DNA of 64,000 nt from Bacillus sp. EB01 (GCF_000613125.1 NZ_HG964497.1:2536528-2600527), one strand, 5' to 3'; counted from the first letter of the stretch, positions 26,637-35,080 are shown. The notes: a model not told the origin generated them from the sequence alone. Numbers and translations: made by a program.

Positions 26637-26730
26637 CTCTAAATGGATTCGGTCTATTATTTCTGGTCCGGCAGCACTTCAAATTGTACTCGAGAAACTT
26701 TATAAAATTTCAAGAATCAAACCTCTTTTA

Positions 26731-26758
26731 CCGGGTCTCAAAAGGCTCGGTTTTTTGT
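26731..26758 (+). terminator. Weak terminator after the flavoprotein gene
   Basis: ACCGGGTCTC, AAAA, GGCTCGGT with a G-T pair, then TTTTTGTTTT. Confidence 0.6.
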
Positions 26759-26835
26759 TTTCAAAAATGTGCCAGTTCACATTCTGCTGCCTAAGAGCAT
26801 ACTAATCGAGAATACAAAAGAAGGGAAGATTGCAA

Positions 26836-27525
26836 ATGTCAATGGAATGGTTTGACCGAGTCAGTGCTGAACTGCAGGACCACTTGGAATCAATTTGCGA
26901 AAAATATGATCAGGCCGGCCAGATGGCAATTGAACGTGGCTCCAGGCATCCAAGAATCGAGTTTTTTGTTGATACCGAGCAGGATTGTGATACCGATGGC
27001 CGTGATTATTTCTGTACGTTGTTCTTTGACCCCCACAACGAGGAATTCTATATGGAGACGATCGATGCAGACCTCGAGCAGCCAGCCAGGACAATTTTGC
27101 CAGATATTGACAATATTATCGATGCCGTCCATGAAAGCTTCCACGAATACATGGATGGAGACGACGAACTGGATGAATATGTTGATATCCTGGACGAAGA
27201 CACCCTGGATTATGCTGATGCTGATGATGACGTTACTGTTATTGCATATTCCGATGATGAAGTTTATGAGGAAATCGATGTAGAATGGGAAACTCCTGAA
27301 GTCACTGCTTTCCTTAAAGAAGACGAAGTTGAGGTGACGTATCAGTTTGGAGTTGTACCAGAAACCGGAGACGGCGTCCTGCGGCGTATCAACCGACTTT
27401 GGACAGAAGATGATGAACTGATCAAAGATGAAACTAACTTTATATTTACAAAAGAAGAGGCGAGCACAATTATCGCCATGATAGCAAGCAATATGGATTC
27501 AATGACCGGATACGAACTTGATTAA
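26836..27525 (+). CDS. Highly acidic protein of unknown function
   Basis: A 229-residue cytosolic protein rich in Asp and Glu, with runs such as DGDDELDEYVDILDEDTLDYADADDD (shown in part: residues about 113-140). I recognise no domain. It has no signal peptide or membrane segment. The ATG at 26836 lies 9 nt after AAGGGA; TTG at 26830 is unlikely. It is monocistronic, and a composite dispersed repeat begins 2 bp after its stop codon. Confidence 0.55.
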   Translation: MSMEWFDRVSAELQDHLESICEKYDQAGQMAIERGSRHPRIEFFVDTEQDCDTDGRDYFCTLFFDPHNEEFYMETIDADLEQPARTILPDIDNIIDAVHESFHEYMDGDDELDEYVDILDEDTLDYADADDDVTVIAYSDDEVYEEIDVEWETPEVTAFLKEDEVEVTYQFGVVPETGDGVLRRINRLWTEDDELIKDETNFIFTKEEASTIIAMIASNMDSMTGYELD

Positions 27526-27526
27526 C

Positions 27527-27843
27527 AAAAGCGCAGGCGCCTTCGTGACAGGCAAAAACCGCCTGTCCCTGCGGTGATTATTCTCAGGAGCTTCCCTTAG
27601 TGGTCATCGCCGTACAAAATGGAGGGGCTTCGACTGAGATAAAGTGAAACTTCCATCAGCGATTTTTGCTGATGGTTAGTTGAACGAATCGGACCTTTAG
27701 GATCAGTTGCCGACGTAGGAGGCTTACTGAGCCTTAAGAGTGGGATAAAGGAATCACGAAGAGCGACAGCGATTCGATGATGACTTATCGTAGGGAGGAG
27801 ACCTGAAGTTTGCGCACGCGTAGGCGCTGGAGCTGGAGCTGGA
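27527..27843 (+). repeat. Composite dispersed repeat with hairpin module copy 4 position (27638-27749)
   Basis: The left part (AAAAGCGCAGGCGCCTTCG to CTTCGACTGA) and right part (GGAATCACGAAGAGCG to GCGCTGGAGCTGG) match the repeat at 62447. Between them sits the 112-bp module 27638-27749, bounded by GATAAA on both sides: P1 CCATCAGC / GCTGATGG, box ATCGGACCTTTA, P3 AGG.TCAGT..GCC / GGC..ACTGAGCCT with one mismatch, then TTAAGAGTGGGATAAA. Confidence 0.85.
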
Positions 27844-27845
27844 TA

Positions 27846-27903
27846 TAAAAATAGACGGAATCATTTCCGTATCTGCTTTTTAAAGCGGAAATGCTCCGTC
27901 TAT
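27846..27903 (-). terminator. Terminator of the BA3454-family gene
   Basis: On the minus strand ATAGACGGA plus CATTTCCG pair with CGGAAATG and TCCGTCTAT, followed by TTTTATA. Confidence 0.75.
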
Positions 27904-27936
27904 CGTAAATTTACTTCCCCAAGGGTTAGTGTCATT

Positions 27937-28071
27937 CTATAATCCCCACTGTTTCTTGACTTGCTCAAGTGCGAGCTGCATAATTTCTTCTTCACTTGCA
28001 TGAGGATTTGCAATCACATTCGTCAAGTAGTTGCGGCCAAGGTACTCAACTTTTACATTTACCTGTACCAT
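27937..28071 (-). CDS. BA3454 family stress response protein (44 residues)
   Basis: A small protein, MVQVNVKVEYLGRNYLTNV through EEIMQLALEQVKKQWGL, matching the BA3454 family of Bacillus stress peptides in length and ends (MVQV..VEYLG, EQVKKQWG). The start at 28071 lies 8 nt after AAGGA; the ATG at 28080 abuts that site. A SigB-type promoter lies 45 bp upstream, supporting a general-stress role. Its mechanism is unknown. Confidence 0.75.
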   Translation of the reverse strand: MVQVNVKVEYLGRNYLTNVIANPHASEEEIMQLALEQVKKQWGL

Positions 28072-28115
28072 ATTTACCATCCTTCCATTATTATATTAGT
28101 ATAACAATACTTTAG

Positions 28116-28140
28116 TTTCCCGCATTTTCGCTGACTAAAC
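28116..28140 (-). promoter_or_regulatory. SigB-type promoter
   Basis: GTTT, 15 nt, GGGAAA on the minus strand, matching the SigB form GTTT-N14-17-GGGWAW. It is well placed for the BA3454-family gene. Confidence 0.6.
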
Positions 28141-28340
28141 CTGCCGATATAAAAATCGTATTCACAGCAGGACAATGCATGCTTTTTTTTAAAAATAAAA
28201 GCCGCTGAAGTCAAGGCAAAGGAGACCAAGCAAAAGTTACCAGTCCTTAATTATACCACAAATTGGGCATCAAGAAACACTAATAAAAACCGGTTATATC
28301 TTTAGTCGTTAGTTTTACTCTAAAGGTTACAGCATTAAAT

Positions 28341-28366
28341 AAAAAAACTCCCAAGTACGGGAGTAG
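28341..28366 (-). terminator. Terminator of the 76-residue gene
   Basis: On the minus strand ACTCCC, loop, GGGAGT followed by TTTTTTT. Confidence 0.8.
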
Positions 28367-28369
28367 TAG

Positions 28370-28600
28370 TTATGCTTCAACCAGCAGATGTTCTTCAACG
28401 AAACGCTGAATATCATCTTTATTGGCTTTTTGCTTTTTCACGATTGCTTCGGCCGCCTCCAAGAGATGGAGCATCCCGGCCTCTTTCCGCAATTCATGCA
28501 AAGAAGTTTCTCCATTTAATAAATCAAGTGCTTTCGACCGTACGTCAGGATCCTCTGATGAGTGGTAAAGAATAAATGAAATATGCGTAACCTTATCCAT
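28370..28600 (-). CDS. Small helical protein of unknown function
   Basis: A 76-residue, mostly helical protein (MDKVTHISFILYHSSEDPDV; ends FVEEHLLVEA). I do not recognise the family. AGGGGG lies 8 nt before the ATG and a terminator follows the stop codon at once, so it looks like a real single gene. No signal peptide or membrane segment. Confidence 0.6.
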   Translation of the reverse strand: MDKVTHISFILYHSSEDPDVRSKALDLLNGETSLHELRKEAGMLHLLEAAEAIVKKQKANKDDIQRFVEEHLLVEA

Positions 28601-28711
28601 TCCTTTATCCCCCTAACATTGTCTTTTTCTCCATACCCTTACATTTCGTCAAAATACCGTAAAATCCTGCACCTTTTTACAAAATTCCTGAATAAAATTA
28701 TTATTTAGACT
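28601..28711. other. AT-rich intergenic DNA
   Basis: Promoter side of the 76-residue gene; no other feature seen. Confidence 0.3.
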
Positions 28712-28815
28712 CGAGTACGATTTGATATCGGGGATGCCTGAAATGTCCTTGAAATTTGATTTCGAGTACATTTCGATGCCGCTCTTCAGCTAAAATGTAC
28801 TTGAACCGAAACTAA
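28712..28815. repeat. 51-bp hairpin repeat, two units
   Basis: CGAGTAC starts at 28712 and 28763, 51 bp apart. The second unit pairs CGAGTACATTT with AAATGTACTTG around an 18-nt loop. The arms differ from those at 57196 (AAGGACA / TGTCCTT) at positions that change together, GTAC/GTAC against GGAC/GTCC. Confidence 0.75.
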
Positions 28816-29077
28816 ACTAGCAGAAGACAATCCAGCAGCGTTTTGAAAGGATAGAGCTGGTCAAGAAAAGTTTCACCCTTGACCATGGTAAAGCTAGAAG
28901 AGAAGGATGAGGACTCGAAACTATCTTCTTTCAAATATTCGAAGTAATTATTGAACGGATTCATATTGAAGTATTAAATTCCTGTCTCTAAAAAGAGAAC
29001 AATTTCCAGTGATTAAAACATAAAGCAACTGGGTACTAATTATCGAATGCAACTTAAGTCATCTGTCGGAGGATTAT
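28816..29077. other. Intergenic region, nothing supported
   Basis: No frame with a ribosome site and no terminator. It presumably holds the promoter of the ZIP transporter gene. Confidence 0.3.
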
Positions 29078-29809
29078 ATGGAAAGTGTATTTATTGGCAG
29101 TCTTATCTCGGCATTGGCGACGGGTGTCGGAGCTTTGCCCATTCTTTTTGTAAAAGGAATCTCAAACAAATTCAGGTACAATTTGCTGGCACTTGCTTCA
29201 GGCATTATGCTGGCCGCTTCAGCCTTCAGTTTGATCCCGGAAGCACTGAAAACCTCAAACCTCTGGATTTTAGGTTTCGGCCTGCTTGCAGGGACCTTTT
29301 TATTAAACCTGCTTGACCAATTTTTCTGTAAGCTGGACTTCGATAACTCTCGTCTAAATATCAACATTTCAAAAAGCACATTCGTAGTGCTCTGTGCAAT
29401 GACAGTCCATAACATTCCAGAAGGCCTATCTGTTGGTGTAAGTTATGGTTCCGATAATGCTTCACTCGGAGGTTTGATTGCTTTTGCCATAGGGCTGCAA
29501 AACGCACCTGAAGGATTTCTCGTCGCACTTTATTTAATTAAAGAAAAAATATCCAAGTGGTGGGCATTATTAATTGCTACAGGGACAGGCCTCGTTGAAT
29601 TTCTATCCTCGCTGATTGGATACGGCCTTGCCTCCAAAATAGATGGTATTGTCCCGTTCGGCCTAAGTATAGCTGCAGGTGCCATGCTGTTCATTATTTA
29701 CAAAGAGCTTATACCGGAAAGCCAGGAAGGGGAAAGTGTCCATTTTCCAACCTACTCCTTCATTATCGGTCTAATTCTTATGCTATTTATGGTTGAAAAC
29801 CTCGGATAA
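29078..29809 (+). CDS. ZIP family metal transporter
   Basis: A 243-residue membrane protein with eight expected segments. The two metal-binding helices carry HNIPEG (about 111-116) and QNAPEG (about 145-150), the core of the ZIP fold; the second motif has Gln in place of the more common His. Between segments 3 and 4 the His-rich loop is replaced by a short acidic stretch. ZIP proteins move Zn, Fe or Mn into the cytoplasm; specificity cannot be read. GGAGG lies 5 nt before the ATG. Monocistronic with a strong terminator. Confidence 0.85.
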   Translation: MESVFIGSLISALATGVGALPILFVKGISNKFRYNLLALASGIMLAASAFSLIPEALKTSNLWILGFGLLAGTFLLNLLDQFFCKLDFDNSRLNINISKSTFVVLCAMTVHNIPEGLSVGVSYGSDNASLGGLIAFAIGLQNAPEGFLVALYLIKEKISKWWALLIATGTGLVEFLSSLIGYGLASKIDGIVPFGLSIAAGAMLFIIYKELIPESQEGESVHFPTYSFIIGLILMLFMVENLG

Positions 29810-29838
29810 ACACAGCCGCAAAATTCGGCTGTGTTTTG
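29809..29838 (+). terminator. Terminator of the ZIP gene
   Basis: ACACAGCCG, loop, CGGCTGTGT followed by TTTGTTTTTT. Confidence 0.9.
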
Positions 29839-30073
29839 TTTTTTATTTGATAGGGGTTTCCACTGATTAGTAAAAATCCGATTGATTCTGCCAAAGTCAT
29901 CCACGAGTAGAGGGAGTTAACTACTAGTGGCTCAAATCGTTTAGTGGTGGCTAGTTCACCGCGGAGAACACACCTCAGTTGTTTCAATTGTAGAAATAAA
30001 CTATCAAATTTACTTCGATACCCCCAAGCTGTTATTGTAGAAAAAGAATGTTTTCGGTTAGGGGGAGTTCTTG

Positions 30074-30886
30074 ATGCAGCTACTAGCTATCGCAGTCGGA
30101 TCCATAATCATTGCAGCTGCGTTTAATTTGTTTTTGATCCCTCATGAAGTGCTATCAAGCGGCTTGAGTGGAATTTCGATGATTTTTGGGATACTTACCC
30201 CGATCGACACGGGGCTTGCTAATTTTCTGCTGAATTTTCCCCTGCTTGTTCTTGGCTATAAGAAACTTGGTAGAAAATTCATTACCAACACAATGGTTTC
30301 GGTTGTCATCATTTCTTTAGGGCTATCTGTTATACCGGTATATGAATTTGCCCACAACACCATTTTGTCCTCGATATTTGGCGGTGCTTTGGCTGGACTC
30401 GGAATTGGACTGATCTTGCGAGAATCTGCCTCTTCCGGCGGCCTCGATATCATTGCCATGCTTGTTTCCCGAAAAAAGGACTTCCCAATTGGGACACTTT
30501 TATCAGCAATGAATGGTGTTATCATCGCTTTTAGCGGCTTTTTATTTAACTGGGACACAGCACTAAATACGCTTGTTTCAATTTTTGTAACCGGGAAAGT
30601 CATTGATGGAGTCTACACTCACCATGTGAAGCTTACCTTAATGATCATAACCACAAAGGGAGACGAAATGAGGGAGCAGCTCGTGGAAAATGTATACCGT
30701 GGCCTCACTGTGCTTGATGCTATGGGCGGTTATTCCAGTCAGCAGCGCAATATCCTGATGACAGTCATTACCCGCTATGAGTTGGCAGAAGTAAAATCTT
30801 TGATTAAGCAGGTTGATCCGCAAGCCTTCGTGAATATCACAAAGACAGTCGAAGTGGTCGGGCTATTCCATAGACCCACCACGTGA
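30074..30886 (+). CDS. YitT family membrane protein (first of two)
   Basis: A 270-residue protein with five or six membrane segments in the first 190 residues (QLLAIAVGSIIIAAAFNLFLIPHEVLSSGLSGIS at the start) and a soluble DUF2179 domain at the C-terminus (VYRGLTVLDAMGGYSSQQRNILMTVITRYE). The family is abundant in Bacillaceae (YitT, YpjC, YqfU, YvjA) and its function is unsettled. ATG at 30074 has GGGGGAG 6 nt upstream. A paralogue lies at 38957. Confidence 0.85.
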   Translation: MQLLAIAVGSIIIAAAFNLFLIPHEVLSSGLSGISMIFGILTPIDTGLANFLLNFPLLVLGYKKLGRKFITNTMVSVVIISLGLSVIPVYEFAHNTILSSIFGGALAGLGIGLILRESASSGGLDIIAMLVSRKKDFPIGTLLSAMNGVIIAFSGFLFNWDTALNTLVSIFVTGKVIDGVYTHHVKLTLMIITTKGDEMREQLVENVYRGLTVLDAMGGYSSQQRNILMTVITRYELAEVKSLIKQVDPQAFVNITKTVEVVGLFHRPTT

Positions 30887-30890
30887 ACCA

Positions 30891-30927
30891 AGGCCGGTAC
30901 CCTCATAAAGGTACCGGCTTTATTTTT
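30891..30927 (+). terminator. Terminator of the first YitT gene
   Basis: GCCGGTACC, loop, GGTACCGGC, then TTTATTTTTA. Confidence 0.9.
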
Positions 30928-31051
30928 ATAAAAAAAGGGTTTTAATCATCCGTGGAGAATAAACTGAAATACATAATGTGAAATTGGAATTAACTGATAG
31001 TGGAAACTGTTTGCCGGCTCGTACTGGCCGTGGGTAAGCACACTTGTTTGA

Positions 31052-31190
31052 GGCTGTTCCCGCCTTCATAGACCGAATGAAGGACGGTACGTACTCTTTT
31101 TTCTGGCTGTTCCCACCTTCATAAGCGAAATGAAGTACGGCATGCACTCTTTTTACCGGCTGTTCCCACCTTCAAAACTCAATTAAAGAT
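31052..31190. repeat. 53-bp tandem repeat, three units
   Basis: GGCTGTTCCC starts at 31052, 31105 and 31158, exactly 53 bp apart. Units 1 and 2 contain the hairpin CCTTCAT / ATGAAG; unit 3 is cut short. A diverged earlier unit may begin near 31000. The array ends just before the DUF2164 ribosome site. Confidence 0.8.
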
Positions 31191-31207
31191 ATAAAGGAGA
31201 AATTACT

Positions 31208-31450
31208 ATGCTATTGAAATTTTCAAAGGATCAGAAGGACCAGCTTATTTATGAAATTCAACGATTCTATACAAAAGAGCGAGAAGAGGAGATAGGCAAC
31301 TTAGAGGCCGAGCAGCTTCTGGAGTTTTTCAAGGAAAAGTTAGGACCTCATTACTTCAATGAGGGAGTAAACCAATCGCGAAAAACGGCATTGGAAAGAA
31401 TGCTGCAGCTGGAAGAGGATTTATATTCGCTCGAGAGACCTGTTAAGTAG
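31208..31450 (+). CDS. DUF2164 family protein
   Basis: An 80-residue soluble protein matching DUF2164: KFSKDQKDQLIYEIQRFY, GNLEAEQLLEFFKEKLGPHYFNEGV. Function unknown. AAGGAG lies 8 nt before the ATG. The next gene begins 11 bp after its stop, so the two are probably co-transcribed. Confidence 0.8.
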   Translation: MLLKFSKDQKDQLIYEIQRFYTKEREEEIGNLEAEQLLEFFKEKLGPHYFNEGVNQSRKTALERMLQLEEDLYSLERPVK

Positions 31451-31461
31451 GTGGGACAAGA

Positions 31462-32448
31462 ATGAAACCAATTGTACTTGGAATTGCCTCAGCATTCTTT
31501 TTTGCGTTTACCTTCATTTTGAACCGTTCAATGGACTTGTCGGGAGGCCACTGGATTTGGAGTGCCTCGCTTCGTTATTTCTTTATGGTCCCGTTTTTAG
31601 TCGTGCTCGTAGCGGCCAGGAAAAATCTCCGGCCTCTTTTAAATGAAATGCGCAGACATCCGTTTTCCTGGCTCGTATGGAGCACGGTAGGTTTTGGGCT
31701 TTTTTATGCTCCGATTTGCCTTGCTGCCGCTTATTCGCCTGGATGGCTGATTGCGGGGACATGGTCGGTAACAATCATTTCCGGCTCTTTGCTGGCGCCG
31801 CTTTTTTTTGAAACAATAGAAGGGAAGACTATGAGAGGAAAGATTCCCTTTAAAGGACTGTCCATGTCTGTCATCATTCTAATGGGTATTGCCCTTATGC
31901 AGTTAGAGCACGCCGAGGGACTCTCGCGCACTGATATGTTAATGGGGATCATTCCCGTTATCATTGCCTCATTTGCCTATCCGCTTGGGAACAGGAAGAT
32001 GATGGAGAAGACCGGAGGCAGGATTGATACCTATCAGCGCGTACTCGGAATGACACTGGCAAGTCTGCCGTTTTGGTTTATTCTTTCAATATATGGAATG
32101 CTGACACAAGAGCTTCCTTCAAGAGGGCAGATTGCTCAATCGGCTGCAGTTGCGATAACTTCAGGTGTAATTGCGACCATCCTTTTCTTTATGGCTACAG
32201 ACCTGGTCAGGGGAAATATGAAGAAACTGGCCGCGGTAGAAGCCACACAGTCAGTTGAAATTCTGTTCGCATTGGCGGGGGAAATCATGTTCCTTGCAGC
32301 GCCGTTCCCGTCAACACTGTCCACTGCAGGAATTTTCCTTGTAATTATTGGAATGACCCTGCATAGCATGGCTTCAGCAAAAGTCTTCCCCAAAAGAAAA
32401 ATTGCTTCACCTCATCGTCATGGCAAAAACGTTTCAAATAATTCTTAA
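31462..32448 (+). CDS. EamA/EmrE-like multidrug efflux family transporter
   Basis: A 328-residue membrane protein with ten likely segments, as in the ten-helix drug/metabolite transporter superfamily. It fits the multidrug-resistance efflux group that pairs with DUF2164 in several Bacillaceae: FFFAFTFILNRSMDLSGGHWIW at the start and SVEILFALAGEIMFLAAPFP in the second half. The substrate is not visible. GTGGGAC precedes the ATG. Likely second gene of a two-gene operon. Confidence 0.75.
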   Translation: MKPIVLGIASAFFFAFTFILNRSMDLSGGHWIWSASLRYFFMVPFLVVLVAARKNLRPLLNEMRRHPFSWLVWSTVGFGLFYAPICLAAAYSPGWLIAGTWSVTIISGSLLAPLFFETIEGKTMRGKIPFKGLSMSVIILMGIALMQLEHAEGLSRTDMLMGIIPVIIASFAYPLGNRKMMEKTGGRIDTYQRVLGMTLASLPFWFILSIYGMLTQELPSRGQIAQSAAVAITSGVIATILFFMATDLVRGNMKKLAAVEATQSVEILFALAGEIMFLAAPFPSTLSTAGIFLVIIGMTLHSMASAKVFPKRKIASPHRHGKNVSNNS

Positions 32449-32537
32449 ATATTCATTAAATTTCCACCATAATACTGTTGATAATAGTGCTCATATGATA
32501 GGATAAGGACAATTCTAGTTAAAGTGAGGACGGTTTC

Positions 32538-32870
32538 ATGCTTAAAACCCACATCGGCCGGTTTCGTGTCATAGCATTCCTGGAAGGCCTTTCATACTTG
32601 TTTCTCTTATTCATTGCCATGCCCCTAAAATATATCGCGGATTTCCCAATTTACGTCCGTATTTCAGGTTCGGTTCACGGGGCATTATTCGTTCTGTTCA
32701 CCTTCTTCCTGTTCCTAGCCTGGATGAACCGCAAATGGAGCATCAAATTTGCTGCCGCAGCGTTCATTTCTTCATTCATTCCATTCGGTATGTTTTGGCT
32801 TGAAGGAAAACTTAAAAGGGAAGATCCAGGCAAAACAACGGAACTTCAATCAAATTTCAAGCTCCTGTAA
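32538..32870 (+). CDS. DUF3817 family membrane protein (YdzA-like)
   Basis: A 110-residue protein with three membrane segments and the DUF3817 pattern: RFRVIAFLEGLSYLFLLFIAMPLKY, then SVHGALFVLF and PFGMFWLE. Function unknown. GAGGA lies 7 nt before the ATG. Monocistronic. Confidence 0.85.
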   Translation: MLKTHIGRFRVIAFLEGLSYLFLLFIAMPLKYIADFPIYVRISGSVHGALFVLFTFFLFLAWMNRKWSIKFAAAAFISSFIPFGMFWLEGKLKREDPGKTTELQSNFKLL

Positions 32871-32900
32871 AGGGGCTTTTCTTATTTTTAAAAATGAAGC

Positions 32901-32930
32901 CACTTGCTGTGCTATCAGCAAGTGATTCTT
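32901..32930 (+). terminator. Hairpin after the DUF3817 gene
   Basis: CACTTGCTG, 6 nt, CAGCAAGTG, then ATTCTTTAT; the T-tract is modest. Confidence 0.6.
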
Positions 32931-32965
32931 TATACTAAAAGAAAAAGAATAAGGAAGTGGTCGCC

Positions 32966-33880
32966 ATGAATTGGACCAAGAAAAACATCCCTGACCAATC
33001 AGGAAAAACTGTCATTATTACAGGCGGGAACAGCGGAATCGGATTTGAAGCAGCCAAAGCACTAGCGGAAAGAGGCGCTGAAGTTATCCTTGCAGTCCGA
33101 AACCTTGAAAAAGGCGAATCAGCTATCAAAAAAATCAAGTCTGTACATCCTGCCGCAACAATCCGACAAATGAAAATAGATTTAAGCGACCTTGCTTCCG
33201 TAAGACAGTTCGCTGAGGAATTTAAAGCCGCCTATCCAAAGCTCGACATCCTGATTAATAATGCCGGGATTATGATGCCGCCGCTATCCCAAACAAAAGA
33301 CGGAATTGAAGCACAGTTTGGAAGCAATCATTTAGGCCACTTTGCACTGACTGGACTGCTTTTGGACAAGCTGAAAACCACGTCTGGTTCAAGGGTCGTC
33401 ACTATCAGCAGCCTCGCTGCCCATAAAGCTTCAATAGACTTTGACAACCTTGACGGTTCGAAAGGTTACAAGCCGTACAAGTTTTATGGCCAGAGCAAGC
33501 TTTCGAATATGCTGTTCGGAAGGGAACTGAACAACCGCTTTTTGGAAAATGGGGTCGATGCGAAAAGCTTTATCTGCCATCCTGGCATATCAAACACGAA
33601 TCTTTCATCACGCAACTCCGGAAAGCCGGCGAATAAGCTAGTAGTATTTATCTCCAATTACCTCCTGCAAACAGCCGAGATGGGGGCACTCCCAACTCTT
33701 TATGCCGCGACAGAACCGGCTTTGGAGGGCGGCGAGTACATTGGGCCGGATGGGAAGAAGGGCCGTAAAGGCTATCCGAAGAAGGAAGCAATCATTGATT
33801 CTCTTTTTCAAAAAGAGACATCGCGAAAATTATGGGATTTGTCTGAAGGAGTGACCGGTGTTACCTACAATTTCAAATAA
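32966..33880 (+). CDS. Short-chain dehydrogenase/reductase
   Basis: A 304-residue SDR of the retinol-dehydrogenase/WWOX-like type. NAD(P) motif TGGNSGIG (about 17-24), structural NNAG, catalytic Ser in VVTISSLAA and YxxxK as FYGQSKLSN. The Arg-rich stretch after the glycine motif suggests NADP(H). The substrate is unknown. ATG 32966 rather than the in-frame GTG at 32957, which lies inside the AAGGAA ribosome site. Monocistronic. Confidence 0.85.
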   Translation: MNWTKKNIPDQSGKTVIITGGNSGIGFEAAKALAERGAEVILAVRNLEKGESAIKKIKSVHPAATIRQMKIDLSDLASVRQFAEEFKAAYPKLDILINNAGIMMPPLSQTKDGIEAQFGSNHLGHFALTGLLLDKLKTTSGSRVVTISSLAAHKASIDFDNLDGSKGYKPYKFYGQSKLSNMLFGRELNNRFLENGVDAKSFICHPGISNTNLSSRNSGKPANKLVVFISNYLLQTAEMGALPTLYAATEPALEGGEYIGPDGKKGRKGYPKKEAIIDSLFQKETSRKLWDLSEGVTGVTYNFK

Positions 33881-33974
33881 CTTCGGACTCTTGTCAACAC
33901 GGTTTGACTTTTAGCGGCAAAATTGAAATACTTGAACCTGAATTCATCTTTTTTAGAAAGCCGGTGCAAGTGCC

Positions 33975-34439
33975 ATGAAAGTAAAAGAATTTATGATTCA
34001 GAATGTGATTTCCGTAACTCCCGAGATGACTCTGGCGGAGGTCATGACATTATTTGTTGAAAAGAAGATCGGTGGTGTCCCGGTATGCGGCGAAGACAAA
34101 AAGCTGTTGGGCATGGTAACCGATGGGGATATTTTAAGGGCTATCCAGCCAATTGACCGCCAAATTTATAATTTTATCATGTATTTGGATTTTGTTGATG
34201 AAGTGAATGTTATAAAAAGGATTGAAGATACAGCAAGCGCCAATATCTTATCGATATCGAAGACGAAAAACCTGGTAACAGTTTCACCTGATGATGAAAT
34301 GGACGTTGCCGTTAAGCTGCTGGCCAAGCACCATTTTAAGAAACTTCCTGTTGTCGACAGCGAAAACAGGGTTGTTGGTGTTATAAGCCGCGGGGATGTT
34401 ATCCGCAAAATCCAGGCGACTATTCTTAAGGCACAATGA
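33975..34439 (+). CDS. Two-CBS-domain protein
   Basis: A 154-residue protein made of two CBS domains (about 3-60 and 92-150) with a linker between. KKIGGVPVCGEDKKLLGMVTDGDILRAI and FKKLPVVDSENRVVGVISRGDVIRKI are the nucleotide-contact strands. CBS pairs bind adenine nucleotides and report energy or second-messenger state. Its stop codon overlaps the start of the TetR gene (ATGA), so the pair is translationally coupled and may form a ligand-regulator unit. Confidence 0.85.
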   Translation: MKVKEFMIQNVISVTPEMTLAEVMTLFVEKKIGGVPVCGEDKKLLGMVTDGDILRAIQPIDRQIYNFIMYLDFVDEVNVIKRIEDTASANILSISKTKNLVTVSPDDEMDVAVKLLAKHHFKKLPVVDSENRVVGVISRGDVIRKIQATILKAQ

Positions 34440-35077
34440 CAGCAAAGAAAGATATCATTTCCGACAAAGACAGGCTGATCGGCGACTTTCCGTATCTTCC
34501 AAAACAGGAAAGAGCCCGTGCCAAACGAGATGCTTTGCTGGCGAGCGGCCGTAAGCTTTTTTATGAAAACGGCTATGAGCAGACCTCTATCAAAGAAATT
34601 GCTTCAGTAGCGGGTGTCGCCACAGGTACCTTCTATCGATATTTTCACGACAAGCGCCAGCTTTTGCTTTCGCTGCTCGAAGATAGAATTGACAAATTTC
34701 TTCCGCCTGAGCCGGATTGGAGTAAAGTCGATCCTGTGGACTATTTAGCAAAAAACTTGTCTGCCCATTTCGAGCAAATGGAAAAGGCTGGCGTTTATCA
34801 CGCACTGCCTGAATTGCTCCTCCATGATGAGGAACTTGCCGAATTAGTAAAAAAAGCCCGAAAACAACTTTACCAGCGGATACTTGACGGGGTTTTACTT
34901 GCCAGACAGAACGGGGATTCATGGAATGACCTGGATCCCGAAATAGTTGCTTCGTCAATTTTATTGTTGGTTGAACAAGCCCATACAGTGAATGGCGGCA
35001 ATAGGGATTACAGGGCTTTTGCACAGGTGATTTACCGGCTTGTCGCACCACCTTCATGCGGGCGCAGCAAACTATAG
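34436..35077 (+). CDS. TetR family transcriptional regulator
   Basis: A 213-residue TetR-type repressor. The N-terminal helix-turn-helix (about 30-75) reads YEQTSIKEIASVAGVATGTFYRYF; the ligand domain covers the rest. A basic lead of about 25 residues precedes the HTH. It overlaps the CBS gene by 4 bp. The metallophosphoesterase downstream, 103 bp away, might be in the same transcription unit, but a hairpin-like repeat lies between. Confidence 0.85.
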   Translation: MTAKKDIISDKDRLIGDFPYLPKQERARAKRDALLASGRKLFYENGYEQTSIKEIASVAGVATGTFYRYFHDKRQLLLSLLEDRIDKFLPPEPDWSKVDPVDYLAKNLSAHFEQMEKAGVYHALPELLLHDEELAELVKKARKQLYQRILDGVLLARQNGDSWNDLDPEIVASSILLLVEQAHTVNGGNRDYRAFAQVIYRLVAPPSCGRSKL

Positions 35078-35080
35078 TAT

